A stretch of DNA of 64,000 bases, from contig OX485806.1 of assembly GCA_950295325.1 (NCBI GenBank), forward strand, positions 24,368,001 to 24,432,000. The letters run 5' to 3'. This stretch comes from Polytrichum commune. Its lineage: Eukaryota > Streptophyta > Polytrichopsida > Polytrichales > Polytrichaceae. The notes beneath the pieces were generated by a model. It was not told where the DNA came from. It saw only the letters and a program-made list of their open reading frames with translations, and did no database searches. Made by a program: the position numbers and the translations under genes. Positions 23,986-36,669 of this stretch are shown here, piece after piece; positions within the stretch are counted from its first letter, which is position 1, and every line of letters starts with the position of its first letter.

Positions 23986-25009
23986 TAGATGTAAGAATCT
24001 CGATGAGAATCATTTCAAGAGTTCCAAAAGCATATTTTCAGCTAAAAAGCATTTTTCAACACTCATGTTCCCATTTGGATTAGCTAATGTAGTCACCGAT
24101 ATTTTTAATTAATATCAAACCGATATACATATGGTAAAATGTTGGAAGCGCCCACTTTAAGTACATATATTATTATGAATGTCAACTCCTTGGTGAAACA
24201 AGCATGAATGAAGTGCCTTTTATTCCACGGGCTACTACCACTTTTTGGTGGGTGACTGATGAATATACAAGCTTAACCAAATTGACTATGCAAAGGTGGA
24301 GGAGAAGGGGAAAGGGGGGTTACCACCTGTAGTGAGGGTAAGTATGGGAGTGTATGTTGGAGAAGGCTTGAGAATTTTTAGCGAGTTTAGTGGGTTTGAG
24401 GTGACCTCGAGTTTATAGTAAAAAATAAAACCAAAAAAACTTTGAGGGTGGGAGATTTCATTTTAAAAGAAGAAGAATAAAGAAAAAAAGCAAGCAATGA
24501 TTAAAAACAAAGAAAAATCAAATTTTTTGTAACCAAGTTTCTAAAATAATATACAAGAAAGGAATCTTACTAAACAAATGAATTCCTTACACCAAAAGCA
24601 TGGCCAAAAAGAATTGGAAACCGAGTATTGGTCTCCCAATCTCGGGGGGTGCACTAGCGAAAATCGTAGAACAACGTGCCATAAAAAATAGGGTCCAATA
24701 TATTCATTGTACATAAATTTTGTAACAAATGTATATGTCAAATAGGGGACTTAAAAATAGTGAAAAATGTTTACATGTAAAATACCATCACATATAATAT
24801 TTGCAGGTTCTTTACATGTAAAATACCATCACCTTATAATCTTTTATGCAAGGTAAATAACCCCCCCAATAAATAGGTCCCGAATGTATGTGTATGCAAA
24901 ATATAAGAGGGAGTGAACCCCCCGAGCTCCCAATCCTTTTGGGTTCAAGAAATTTATAGGTACTCACATCCCCATAATTGTTAAGGGGTTGACAATTTGC
25001 AAACAAAGA
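23986..25009. other. 3' flank of AP2 copy 4, no gene supported
   Basis: Homologous to 10531-11557. The empty site for MITE family B is at about 24398. No coding signal. Confidence 0.4.
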
Positions 25010-26872
25010 TCACACTCTATCTTTAGGTTCTAGAACTACTTTAAGGCCAAGTTTGTCATAATGTTCTATTACATATGGCATCATAAGCTCCACACTCATC
25101 GGAAAACGTGGTTTGTCGCAAGCAATCACATCATTTGAAGATGAGGCATTTGTGTTGTCCAATTTGTTGAGATTGTGAAGATTATGATCCTTATCTACTG
25201 TAGATCTTGACGGCTCAAAGTCTAAGATTTCGTCCAAATCTAGGAGAGGTTCCATAGATGTGGAACTAAGTGCCATATTAAACCAAATTCACATAAGGTA
25301 GAATGTCTTGGGTGCTTGGAGGGGCCTTCATGACTTGATGCAGTTGGTGCACATCTATAAGATCTACATTTATTGTAGAGCTTTCGTCACTCTGCAACAT
25401 TCATTCCAAAGAGCAATTTAATTGGTGAGGATTGGTTTGATAGATAATGGTCACACATGCCGTACCCCTAATAGCTATAAATAAAAGACGTGCACATCAA
25501 AACTACCCATTGTCCATTAAGATTAGAAACTCCCAACTTGGGTCACCTTACTTTTAAATACTTAGTTACTTTTGTGAAGAAATTTTGACAAATAAGTAAA
25601 CCTAAAGCACACAAAGCAAAGAACAACCATGCAATACTACCTAACATATGATAAAGGCCATCTTATGGGTGGTTTGAATGTGATGATAAGTGAGGTTAAC
25701 CCAACTAAGGAATATGCTACATGAACGTAACTTAACCCCACACATGCAGTTCCATTGGCGACTACTCTCATATATCATTCCTCTTCTAGTTTTGAATTTG
25801 GTTCTAGTTTAGTTTTGGTGCAACATCACTTAAGTTTTTAGCTACTCAATTCACAAATAAATGGCAGGTTGAGACGTGTCATGCATAGGTAAAACACTCT
25901 AAGAATGTGCAAGTTTATCACGATGGCATCTAAGACTATTAGCAGCTATTCAACAAGGAGGATTTTTGAAATACATAGTTCAACAATGAACCTTGAATCA
26001 CATACCTTTTGATTTGCGTTCCATGTATTTTGAATCATTCTTTGCTCTCCAAGATGTTTGTCTTCCACACACCTTGTTGTATGTGATTCCAACCCAAATC
26101 TATAAGCATCGGAAACATTAAGATTCAATTGATCATCTCGGTGAACAAATGCGATAGCATTATATGCTTCAACAGCTTCCTCAACTGTCTTATAATTACC
26201 AATCCACATTTTCTTTCTTGATTTTGGAAGTTTGATTTCAGCTACCCAAGGATGTTTTCGCTCAGGTCGCCATCGCACACCTTTATATCGCTTCTCATGA
26301 ATGCCTACCCGCATTTGTTGTTCCCTAGCCATCTTGCGTGCAATTGTCCTTTCAATAGCCCGTGTTCTCTTGTTATGCCCTTGTAAGGATTCCGATGGCC
26401 TCAAATCAAAGAAATCAAATTGCACAATCATTTGCATACTATCTAATTTGTAAGTGTTCCTCAAAAATGCGAGTGTCTCTAGGGTACCTAATACAATCCT
26501 AGCTCCAATATGTTGAAAAAATTCAATGCCGATTTGATGAAGATTTGCTTGCTTTCCAAAGGATTCAAATGTGGGTCCAATTGAAGCTTGGTTGCAAGTG
26601 TCATATAGAAGACGATGTTGTGGCAATTCATATGTATCAAATTTGTAATCTTCTAATGTTCGATAAGTTGAAATAAGACCTTCTGAATCACATGTTTTCT
26701 TATGTATTTGGAGAAGTTGCAATCTATAATCATGTCCAATGGAGACAGTTGTGACGAAAGAAAGTTTTCCTACCACCAAAAAACATCCATTTTGTGATTT
26801 CAAATGAATTTCATAGGATCCCTTGTCTTTGTTATGATGGAAATTTCTTAGTCCAAATTCTAGTGACGTCAT
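25010..26872 (-). pseudogene. AP2/ERF-like gene, copy 4, 20-bp deletion in exon 2
   Basis: Exon 1 (26872-26006) is fully open and encodes a complete AP2 domain (YKGVRWRPERKHPWVAEI through EEAVEAYNAIAF). Exon 2 (25391-25010) lacks 20 bp present in copies 1-3 between 'accaaatt' and 'cacataagg'. This shifts the frame about 34 codons into the exon and removes the acidic LDLDEILDFEP tail from the read-through product. A truncated protein with an intact DNA-binding domain could still be made, possibly acting as a competitor (inference). Confidence 0.75.
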
Positions 26873-27535
26873 GGTGTTAGCGACATAAATCAAATTATTA
26901 CAAACATTCAAGCATGCTACTCACACAAATGCTTGAATGTCCAATTCAATTGCGAAAATTCTTCATGAATGCTCTAGATAAAACTTCTCTATATATTTAT
27001 CACAATAGATTTGGTAAAGGTAAACCTTGTACTTAGCAAGACTTACTTTATGTTGAACTTATTCAACAATGTAGTAAGAATGAACTACAAAGTTGGCGTG
27101 GGTAAAAGTGAATTAGATTCAGGAGATTGCAAAGCAATATATATCATGTTTTTGTTGCCTACATTACAAGAATAACTTTTGTTTGCTCTTCTAAACTTGT
27201 TGGTTACATCTGTTCAACACATTTGTGAGTTTCTGTATTGCAAAATTGGAATTTGGGCGCTCAATCACATATCCTCATGAGTTCTCACACATTAACCTTG
27301 ACATCTCTTCTACAACCTTAAAACTTGTTTCATATGTCATAAGAACTAATGAACATGAGAGGAACCTAGTAAAACCCACCAAAAAAAGCTAGGAAAAAAT
27401 CAAAACTTAGTTGAAATGAGACAAGTAGCTCCTAGCAAGAGTGTGATAAGAGACAATTAATTCACATGTATGCATTGTGCATCGATAGGACTACACAAGA
27501 TAGACTATTTATGTGCTCAAACAATAGCTATTTAT
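26873..27535. other. 5' flank of AP2 copy 4, first part
   Basis: Homologous to 5603-6257, interrupted by a MULE-type element at 27536. It resumes at 29651. Confidence 0.5.
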
Positions 27536-29650
27536 AACGGGTAGGTCACTTAGTGCATTTTAAAAACGACGTGCGGCATAATATAGAGAGGATTAAAATC
27601 ATTTGAAATAAAAATTATAAAGGAATTCCAAATAATGAAGGGGCCATTAAATTGAGACAATCCCATTATAAGTAAGTTAGATGGACATAAAACGTGGGCC
27701 ATTATTTTTTTGTAAAATTAATATAGGGGCTGAAGACAAGGATCCTAGAAGGTATGTTTAGTATGATATGTAAATGGGTTTAGGATTCACGGGGATGGAT
27801 GATAATTGGGATTTCCGTCTGTCCAAAATTGGATGAAAAGGGAACGGGCCGTCGTTGGGGTCATCTTCCCCACACCCATTTGCATATGGCTAGGGTTTCA
27901 ATTTGCTTTGCGTTTTCGTCCATTTTCATCATGAAGTGCTCACACACTCACCGGATAACCATGATAATTGTCTTCAAGCAGGATCTTCATGTGGGTCAAG
28001 TATATTATGCAGAGGATCAGACTCTGGGGTGCATTTTGTCCAACGAAGCACAATAAGGCTATCGTCAACTATGCGGCGTCGCAATGGGAAACAATATGGA
28101 GTATTGAGGTAGGCGGTTGACCTCCTTGCTCGAACAAAGGAATCATGGAGGAGAAATCCCAACAATCCTCATATTGAAGTAATGTTGCAATATTATAGAA
28201 AACATCCTGGCCGTGATCAGTTTAAATATGATCACACATATAGCCAATGGATTGATATAGATTGTGTTATATCTACTGTGACCATTAGCTACAATTCTAC
28301 AAACGAAGTATACACTCTAGACATGAATGATTCAGAGCAGCTATCCAAGTTTGTGACAAACCAAAGTATATAGGATTTAGTACCAAGCTTGGATCATCTT
28401 CGACTGCTTCACACAATGTAAGTATTCAACCTTACAGCATGTTAGAGTTTAAAGATTGTCATTTCTTAAGAAATTTTTTATGATTGATGAAATGTTATAT
28501 AAAATGGGGGTTTAGGTATTTTGAATTCAAGGTTTTTGTATGTTCATTGCAATGCATTAAACCCTAAATGTTGAACATTGGATTAAGGAATTATTGCATT
28601 TTAGTGGTGAATTATTGCATTTCGTCATTGCTTCGCTTCACTGTGAACAACTAGGTTTATTGCAATGTTGGTAGAGCCTCGAAGCAGGATACAGCAAAAA
28701 AAGGAATTTGGGAATTAAGATCAAGAGCAACAAAGATGCGCTTTGTGCTTCAATGATGAATCATTACATTTTAGTGGTGAATTATAACATTTGAGTGAAT
28801 TTATGAATTATTATGTTCATAAGCACTCACCTTCTAGATCATGCGCTTGATGTCTTTGGCAACTGGGTGTTGAGTCGCTGCCACGCCAGCGGGAATGGGA
28901 TCGCGTAGATCCCACATACGAGGACCGCGCTAGTTTTATGAAGCTTCTTCCCCGTTTGACCGTCATCCACAGCTCTGCCAAAGAATTTGTAGGGAGCATA
29001 GTGGAATTTGCAGCTTTCCGACTAAACCACTGCCATTCTTCCCATTTTTTGATGAGTTTGGGTCAGCATTTTGTAAACCACATGTTGTGTTTGTGAACAC
29101 ATGGACATTTTTCCTCTGTTTCCACCCTTCCCTTATTTGCGGTGTACTTGGGGTTATTTTGTATGCGCTGTAACATTGTGACTCCACCCTAAATCATAAA
29201 TTCTAAACCCGCTTTACTATGCTCTGTGTTTTTGGTCACTTGCATTGCAATGACCGCTATGGTATTTGTGTTGCCATCTCCTATGTATTTTCATCATACA
29301 ATGTTTGCAATGGTATTACTTTGCTATGGTCTCCTATGTGTTTTCTTCATAACTTTGTTTGCAATGGTATTATTGTTTGCACCCTTCTTTGTTTTCATGC
29401 TTTCCCTCAACACTCGTCAATTGCGTTAGGAAGTAGATTAGCTTTTATTACTTAAAAGGAATATAGAGTACAAAAAATTGCAGTGACTTGGACAATATAA
29501 GTAATGAAAGGGTGCAAACAAATGGGCCATTTTTGAAATATAAGTAATTATAGGGAGGTTTTAATTCAACCCTTGAAGGTAAATAGCCCCAAAACAAAAA
29601 ACCCCCAGCCGCACGTGGTGCACAAAAATGCCTTAGAGTGACCTACCCGT
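27536..29650. mobile_element. MULE-type element, family A, long form (2115 bp)
   Basis: The ends are 'acgggtaggtcact' and 'agtgacctacccgt', inverted, with an exact 9-bp duplication GCTATTTAT (27527-27535 and 29651-29659), the size typical of Mutator-like elements. Outer parts (about 290 and 200 bp) are shared with the shorter elements at 31344-31869 and 60012-60497. The interior has short open frames (27799-28056, 28182-28373) with 'acag'/'gtaag'-like borders that could be exons of a captured or element gene, but I recognise no MULE transposase domain. A 'gaattattgcattttagtgg' motif is repeated near 28590-28790. Confidence 0.85.
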
Positions 29651-30523
29651 GCTATTTATGTATAGCAACACTTAAGGTCAAGGTGCTTCTAGAACCATGT
29701 TGGATGAGTTCAACTCACCACGTGTGTAAGAAGTTGGTGCACAAAGGACCACAGTGCCAAACCATGGACTAAATTGCCAAAAGATGACCAAATGAACTCA
29801 TTGTCAAACCATAGACTTAAACTACCAAAAGATGACCAAGTGAACTCATTGTCAAACCATGTGATGTCTTCGGAAGACATCAAGCAATATGAATACCATA
29901 CGGTGCTTCTTGGTTCATATTCTTTGATGCCGACCTATAATATTCATGTGGGATTTGGACGGGTCTCACACAATGTACAATTGCCATATGGTAGCATTTC
30001 AACAATACTCATCTATTAAAAGCCAAAGCACATTCAAGCACTCTACGATAGTCTTTTCCACAATCCAACCATCCACTTTTCAACCATACTAGAGGAAGTG
30101 TTGTCCAAAGCAACCCTTGTGGTTGTCGGTACTTGTAGATTCTAAGACAATCGGAAGCTACAAGATTCTTGTTGACCAAGATGATTTTTGGTTATCACCC
30201 AAATTACAATAAATAGTCCTATTAGTGTGGACCACAATAATCCTCTAGAACCCATAGACAAAGACGACGACAACAACACAAGGTCGGCGTTCCCATTAAT
30301 CCACATGAATTCTCAAAGTGGATTAAGAGTAGCTAATGATGATGTATCTGCTATGTTTAGTCAATTAGAAGAAGTTCAAGGTTGACCCTATGGAATTCTG
30401 TAGGTATGTAACATGGTATCGTAAACCTATAAACGCAATTGATAATAATGCCATGGTTTACCCATGCTTGGAGGTAGACCTTGACCTTGACCTTGACCTG
30501 TCAATTTACCACCTAGATCTTGT
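29651..30523. other. 5' flank of AP2 copy 4, second part, ending at a junction
   Basis: Homologous to 6250-7130. It has two minisatellite units (29762-29858) and about four GACCTT units (30478-30500). At about 30523 ('cacctagatctt/gtggaacta') it passes directly into the middle of AP2 exon 2 of the next copy. That is a different junction from the one near 15.3 kb. Confidence 0.55.
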
Positions 30524-32652
30524 GGAACTAAGTGGCATATTAAACCAAATTGAACTTCTACAAGCGTCATTCACATAAGGTAGAATGTCTTGGGTGCTTG
30601 GAGGGGCCTTCATGACTTGATGGAGTTGGTGCACATCTATAAGATCTACATTTATTGTAGAGCTTTCGTCACTCTGCAACATTCATTCTAGAGAGCAATT
30701 TAATTGGTGAGGATTGGTTTGATAGATTATGGTAACACATGCCGTACCCCTAATAGCTATAAATAAAAGACTTGCACATCAAGACTCGCCCATTGTCCAT
30801 TGAGATTAGAAACTCCCAACTTGGGCCACCTTACTTTTAAATACTTAGTTACTTTTGTGAAGAAATTTTGACAAATAAGTAAACCTAAAGCACACAAAGC
30901 AAAGAACAACCATGGAATACTACCTAACATATGATAAAGGCCATCTTATGGGTGGTTTGAATGTGATGATAAGTGAGGTTAACCCAACTAAGGAATATGC
31001 TACATTAACGTAACTTAACCCCACACATGTAGTTCCATTGGCGACTACTCTCATACATCACTTAAGTTTTTAGCTACTCAATTCACAAATAAATGGCAGG
31101 TTGAGACGTGTCATGCATAGGTAAAACACTCTAAGAATACATGTGCAAGTTTATCAGGATGGCATCTAAGACTATTAGCAACTATTCAACAAGGAGGATT
31201 TTTGAAATACATAGTTCAACAATGAACCTTGAATCACATACCTTTTGATTTGCATTCCACATATTTTGAATCATTCGTTGCTCTCCAAGATGTTTGTCTT
31301 CCACACACCTTGTTGTATCTGACTCCAACACAAATTTATGAGCCACGGGTAGATCACTCTAAGACATATTTGTGCACCACGTGCGGCTGGGGGTTATTTG
31401 TTTTGGGGCTATTTACCTTCAAGGGCTGAATTAAAGCCTCCCTATAATTACTTAAATTTCAAAAATGGCCCATTTGTTTGCACCCTTCCATTACTTATAT
31501 TGTCCAAATCACTGCAATTTTTTGTACTCTATATTCCTTTTAAGTAATAAAAGCTAATCTACTTCCTAACGCAATTGACGAGTGTTGAGGGAAAGCATGG
31601 AAACAAAGAATCCCCGTGAGTCCTAAACCCATTTACATACCATACTAAACATACCTTCAAGGATCCTTATCTTCAGCCCTTATATTAATTTTACAAAAAA
31701 ATAATGGCCCACGTTTTATGTCCATCTAACTTACTTATAATGGGATTGTCTACATTTAATGGCCACTTCATTATTTGGAATTCCTTTATAATTTTTATTT
31801 CAAATGATTTTAATCCTCTCTATATTATGCCGCACGTCGTTTTTAAAATGCACTAAGTGATCTACCCGTCCTATGAGCATCGCAAACATTAAGATTCAAC
31901 TGATCATCTCGGTGAATAAATGCGATAGCATTATATGCTTCAATAGCTTCCTCAGCTGTCTTATAATTACCAATCCACATTTTCTTTCTTGATTTTGGAA
32001 GTTTGATTTCAGCTACCCAAGGATGTTTTCGCTCAGGTCGCCATCGCACACCTTTATATCGCTTCTCATGAATGCCTACCCGCATTTGTTGTTCCCTAGC
32101 CATCTTGCGTGCAATTGTCCTTTCAATAGCCCATGTTCTCTTGTTATGCCTTTGTAAGGATTCCGATGGCCTCAAATCAAAGAAATCAAATTGCACAATT
32201 ATTTGCATACTATCTAATTTGTAAGTGTTCCTCAAAAATGCCAGTGTCTCTTGGGTACTTAGTACAACCCTAGCTCCAATAGATTGAAAAAATCTAGTGC
32301 CGATTTGATGAAGATTTTCTTGCCTTCCAAAGGATTCAAATGTGGGTCCAATTGAAGCTTGGTTGCAAGTGTCATATAGAAGACAATGTTGTGGCAATTC
32401 ATATGTATCAAATTTGTAATTTTCTAATGTTTGATAAGTTGGAATAATACCTTCTAAATCACATATTTTCTTATGTATATGGAGAAGTTGCAATCTATAA
32501 TCACGTCCAATGGAGATTATCGCAATATTTGTAACGAAAGAAAGTTTTCCTACCACCAAAAAACATCCATCTTGTGATTTCAAATGAATTTCATAGGATC
32601 CCTTGTCTTTGTTATGTTGGAAATTTTTTACTCCAAATTCCATTGACGTCAT
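30524..32652 (-). pseudogene. AP2/ERF-like gene, copy 5, MITE-interrupted and 3'-truncated
   Basis: Exon 1 is 32652-31870 plus 31343-31242. A 526-bp MITE lies just after the AP2 domain codons (after LNLNVCDAH). Exon 2 keeps only about 160 bp (30684-30524) before the duplication junction removes the acidic region and stop. The AP2 domain itself is complete (RWRPERKHPWVAEI through EEAIEAYNAIAF). There is a 3-residue insertion near the N-terminus (NIAIIS). Confidence 0.8.
31344..31869. mobile_element. MULE-type MITE, family A, reverse orientation (526 bp)
   Basis: The termini are 'cacgggtagatcac' and 'gtgatctacccgt'. The flanks TTTATGAGC and CCTATGAGC are a decayed 9-bp duplication of the AP2 sequence ('ctatgagcatcg' in other copies). 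Reverse-complemented, it joins the left 240 bp and the right 270 bp of the 2115-bp element, so it arose by internal deletion. Confidence 0.8.
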
Positions 32653-34252
32653 GGTGTTAGCGACATAAATTAAATTATTACATACATACAAGCATGCTAC
32701 TCACACAAATGCTTGAATGTCCAATTCAATTGCGAAAATACTTCATGAATGCTCTAGATAGAACTTCTCTATATAATTATCACAATAGATTTGGTAAAGG
32801 TAAACCTTGTAATTGGCAAGACTTAGTTTATCTTAAACTTATTCAAGAATGTAGTAAGAAAGAACTACAAAGTTGGCGTGGGTAAAAGTGAATTAGATTC
32901 AAGAGATTGCAAAGCAATGTTTATCATGTTTTTGTTGCCTACATTACAAGAATAAATTTTGTTTGCTAATCTGAACTTGTTAGTTACACCTATTCAACAC
33001 ATTTGTGAGTTTCTATATTGCAAAATTGGAATTTGGGCATGCTATTTTCAATTTCTATCACATATCCTCAAGAATTCTCACACATTAACTTGACATCTCT
33101 TCTACAACCTTAAAACTTGTTTCATATGTCATAAGAACTAATGAACATGGGAGGAACCTAGTAAAACCCACCAAAAAAAGTTAGGAATAAATCAAAACTT
33201 AGTTGAAATGAGACAAGTAGCTACTAGCAAGAGTGTGACAAGAGACAATTAATTCACATGTATGCATTGTGCATCGATGAGACTGCACAAGATAAATTGT
33301 TTGTGTGCTCAAACGACAACAATTTATGTATACCAACACTTAAGGTCAAGGTGCTTCTAGAACCATGTTAGATGAGTTCAACTCACCACGTGTGTAAGAA
33401 GTTGGTGCACAAAGGACCACAGTGCCAAACCATGGACCAAATTGCCAAAAGATGACCAAATGAACTCATTGTCAAACCATGTGATGCCTTCGGAAGACAT
33501 CAAGCAACATGAATACCATACGGTGCTTCTTGGTCCATATAATTTGATGCCGACCTATAATATTCATGTGGGATTTGGACGGGTCTCACACAATGTACAA
33601 TTGCCATATGGTAGCATTTCAAAAACAATCATCTATTAAAAGCCAAAGCACATTTCAGCACTCTACGATAGTCCTTTCCACAATGCAACCATCCACTTTT
33701 CAACCATACTAGAGGAAGTGTTGTCCAAAGCAACCCTTGTGGTTGTCGGTACTTGTAGATTCTAAGACAATCGGTAGCTAGAAGATTCTTGTTGACCAAG
33801 ATGATTTTTGGTTATCACCCAAATTACAATAAATAGTCCTATTAGTGTGGACCACAATAATCCTCTAGAACCCACAGACAAAGACGACGACAACAACACA
33901 AGGTCGGCGTTCCCATTAATCCACATGAATTCTCAGAGTGGATTAAGAGTAGCTAATGATGATGTATCTGCTATATTTAGTCCATTAGAAGAAGTTCAAG
34001 GTCGACCCTATGGAATTCTGTAGGTATGTAACATGGTATCGTACACCTATAAACGCAATTGATAATAATGCCATGGTTTACCCATGGTTGGAGGTAGACC
34101 TTGACCTTGACCTTGACCTTGACATTTACCACCTCGATCTTCCCAATTGTGTTGACATATTTTGAGCACATCGTGTAATGAAATTGATTTTAATATCCGG
34201 GAATCTGAAAGGCTTATGAGACTGAAGATACATCAGGGCGGTGTCAAACCAA
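32653..34252. other. 5' flank of AP2 copy 5
   Basis: Homologous to 5603-7211. It has one minisatellite unit (33430-33477) and four to five GACCTT units near 34100. No gene supported. Confidence 0.5.
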
Positions 34253-34897
34253 CTAATCCCTAGAGTGACAGAGTGTTGTGGCCTCCGTGAGGTAGAGGCT
34301 AATATCGACTTGATGGTCTAAGTGAAAGGATAACTTGAGACTCCCTAATATTGCCTTCTCAAATAGTGGTTGAAATTTATCTCTAGTGGGGTTGTAAAGT
34401 GTGCCTCGTTTTCTAAGAGTAAAGTGGCTTGATCTATGATCTTTAGAGATAGTTGACCACCGTCCAGTGTTGATAGCAAGTCTACGATTCGAGGTGCGGT
34501 AAGCAATAATGATCTTGCATTGTGGTGGTGTAAATGATTGCCTCAAGTACAATTCACATTCGTAATCGAGAAAATCCTTGAGATGTCGGTAATCTAGTTT
34601 CTTCCGCGAGATATGGAAAGTGTTCCACTCATTAGTCAAAAAAAACCTCTTTGATATTATCAAATATGATTTTTGATATTGTTGGGTTGTCCCCATGATG
34701 AGCAAGACCCTAGGATGCTTTTCACATGATTGTAGATTTATGCCAAGTGTTAGCCCCTTTTTGGCAAGGTGACGAGAAAATGAGACTGCTTGATTGACTA
34801 CCCAAGAGGTTGGTAGGTGGGCAAGCCGTTGTTGAAAACTCACAATTAGCTTTAGAGTGTATAATTCAAGAAGAATTTCTCCAAATTCAACCAACAA
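34253..34897 (-). pseudogene. Retroelement-like ORF remnant, copy 3
   Basis: 214 open codons homologous to 7212-7877 with scattered substitutions (LPTSWVVNQAV, ILGSLKLSFHL). It lacks the C-terminal residues of copy 1. See copy 1 for the uncertain family assignment. Confidence 0.4.
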
Positions 34898-35998
34898 AAC
34901 ATGATATGGTTGTTGAAGAACACACTTTGATATAAGATGTCATATTTATCTTCATGCCCTTCTCAAAAGCCTTCCAATGAGAGTTTTTAAAGTCACCTCC
35001 CGATATTTTAGTGTCATATTTGAAAGTCGGTGCTAATTCCTAACCCTTAACTTCTTGAGAGGCATGTTTTGGGTTTATGAAAGACTCTTGAAGGCAAATT
35101 CATTCAAAAGGAAGATGCAAGGAAGGTCACAATAGGTCTCATCATGTTCCTCATGAAATTTTCTTCTCAATGGCAATGATCCCATTCAGGATACATATTC
35201 CAATATGAGAATAATGAACTAACTTTTTCCTTTTGTTGACAGATTACTATATACAATAAATTCATATTACTTTTATTGAAAATCGTCAATATTCTATAGA
35301 CTATGTTTCTTGCCTCAAAGCGTTTATCTATTCTTAATATAATCTTGAAAGTTTGGAGTACAACTTTATTGCATATACTTATCAAACCTTCTTGTAGTTT
35401 GATGACTCTACATTGATTATAAACAAATTTAAAAATTACTAAATTGATGTGACCTTAATATCAATTGAACTTTTATTTTAGGTATAATAAAAATTGAGCT
35501 ACAAACAACTTGCTTTTTAGATAATTTATTGAAATCACAATATGCTCCAGGAAGTTAACATCACGAGGATGCCATATATGTGTCCAATTAAAAACGATTC
35601 TGGATCAACACCTTGAGTTCTAATATCCAAATTCCATGTAGGTCTAAACCAAAAGGTCTGTTTCTTCAAGAAAAATATTATTTAAAAGAAAGTAAGGGAG
35701 GATATCCTTGCTACAATTGAAATCTAAACCTCATGAACATTGGATGCTTACACAACCTTAACCTTGTACATTTCTGCCTTCCCAAATCAAATTAGTAAAC
35801 GTTGCTCCCACCTCACCAATGTGGTCAACGGTGATGAATGTGTGTACAAAGGACATAAAGGAAAGTACTATGTGAAAGAGGATGGTCAGAAACAATGTTA
35901 ACGCGTGAAGTAAGCACATATGAATTGAATGTATCTTGCTGTAGACTATAGGTCTCTTGCAAGAAAGAATCTAGTGTAGACCCAGAGAGAGAGGGTCA
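34898..35998. other. Duplicated intergenic DNA, no gene supported
   Basis: A more diverged version of 7878-8930, with small insertions such as 'tgctaattcctaac' near 35030 and 'ttgttgacagattac' near 35234. Confidence 0.45.
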
Positions 35999-36669
35999 TC
36001 ACAACCCAAGAATTGTTTTCATCTGCTCGGGGGTATGCCGGAGCATTGATTTGGAATCGGTGTAACCATTCGATGAATCCGAAACTGCATTGTACACGAC
36101 TTCATAAGCATCAGCTAATGCGCGTGCCACTCGTCCACATGATTCACTTCGTAATTGTGGAACCTGAATTTGCTCAAACTCCGGAACTGCGCCCTCTGTG
36201 CCAGCCAAAAGACCAAATAATAATTTCAGAGATTCTGAAACTGCAGACACAGACATACCTTCTGCTTCCGCCATAGTTCCAGTTTCTGCCCACCAGCTCG
36301 ACCCATCATACTCTCGTAGTTGTCTATAAGCTCCATAAGCAGTGACATTGTCTCACCAACGGCAGGATGTGGAGAGAGGTCTACGGCGACAGGGGAAGGA
36401 TACCGGAGCAGTTTCTCACCTCGTGCTTTCACAATGTCCAAGACTGTGCGTTGGGCAGCATCGCGCACATCACGAACTGTAACAGAAAGGGTAGCCCCTT
36501 GCCCTAGTAGTTCTGAGACGGTGTGACCATAAAACTCAAGAAGGTTATTCAACTTGTATGCCAGTAGTAAAGAAGGCTGGGATTGCAACACCTGATCTAC
36601 TTGCAGTTTAAATGGCCTGCATACACCTTCAAACACACGGTCCAGACTATTGACAGCTTCTCGACCAAC
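35999..36669 (-). pseudogene. COG6: COG6 fragment: two regions fused with internal deletion
   Basis: Reading leftward, 36669-36277 encodes REAVNSLDRVFEGVCRPF, YKLNNLLEFYGHTVSELLG, DAAQRTVLDIVKARGEKLLR and AVDLSPHPAVGETM. These are clear mid-to-late COG6 landmarks, and an acceptor (CATAG/GTTGG) starts the exon. At 36276 it joins the terminal COG6 segment (36274-35999, ending EQMKTILGL). The stretch of roughly 100-plus residues normally between these parts is absent, and the join changes frame: the upstream frame ends LCLQFQNL-stop. No donor fits, so this copy cannot make normal COG6. The upstream exons are not in the next kilobase. Confidence 0.8.
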
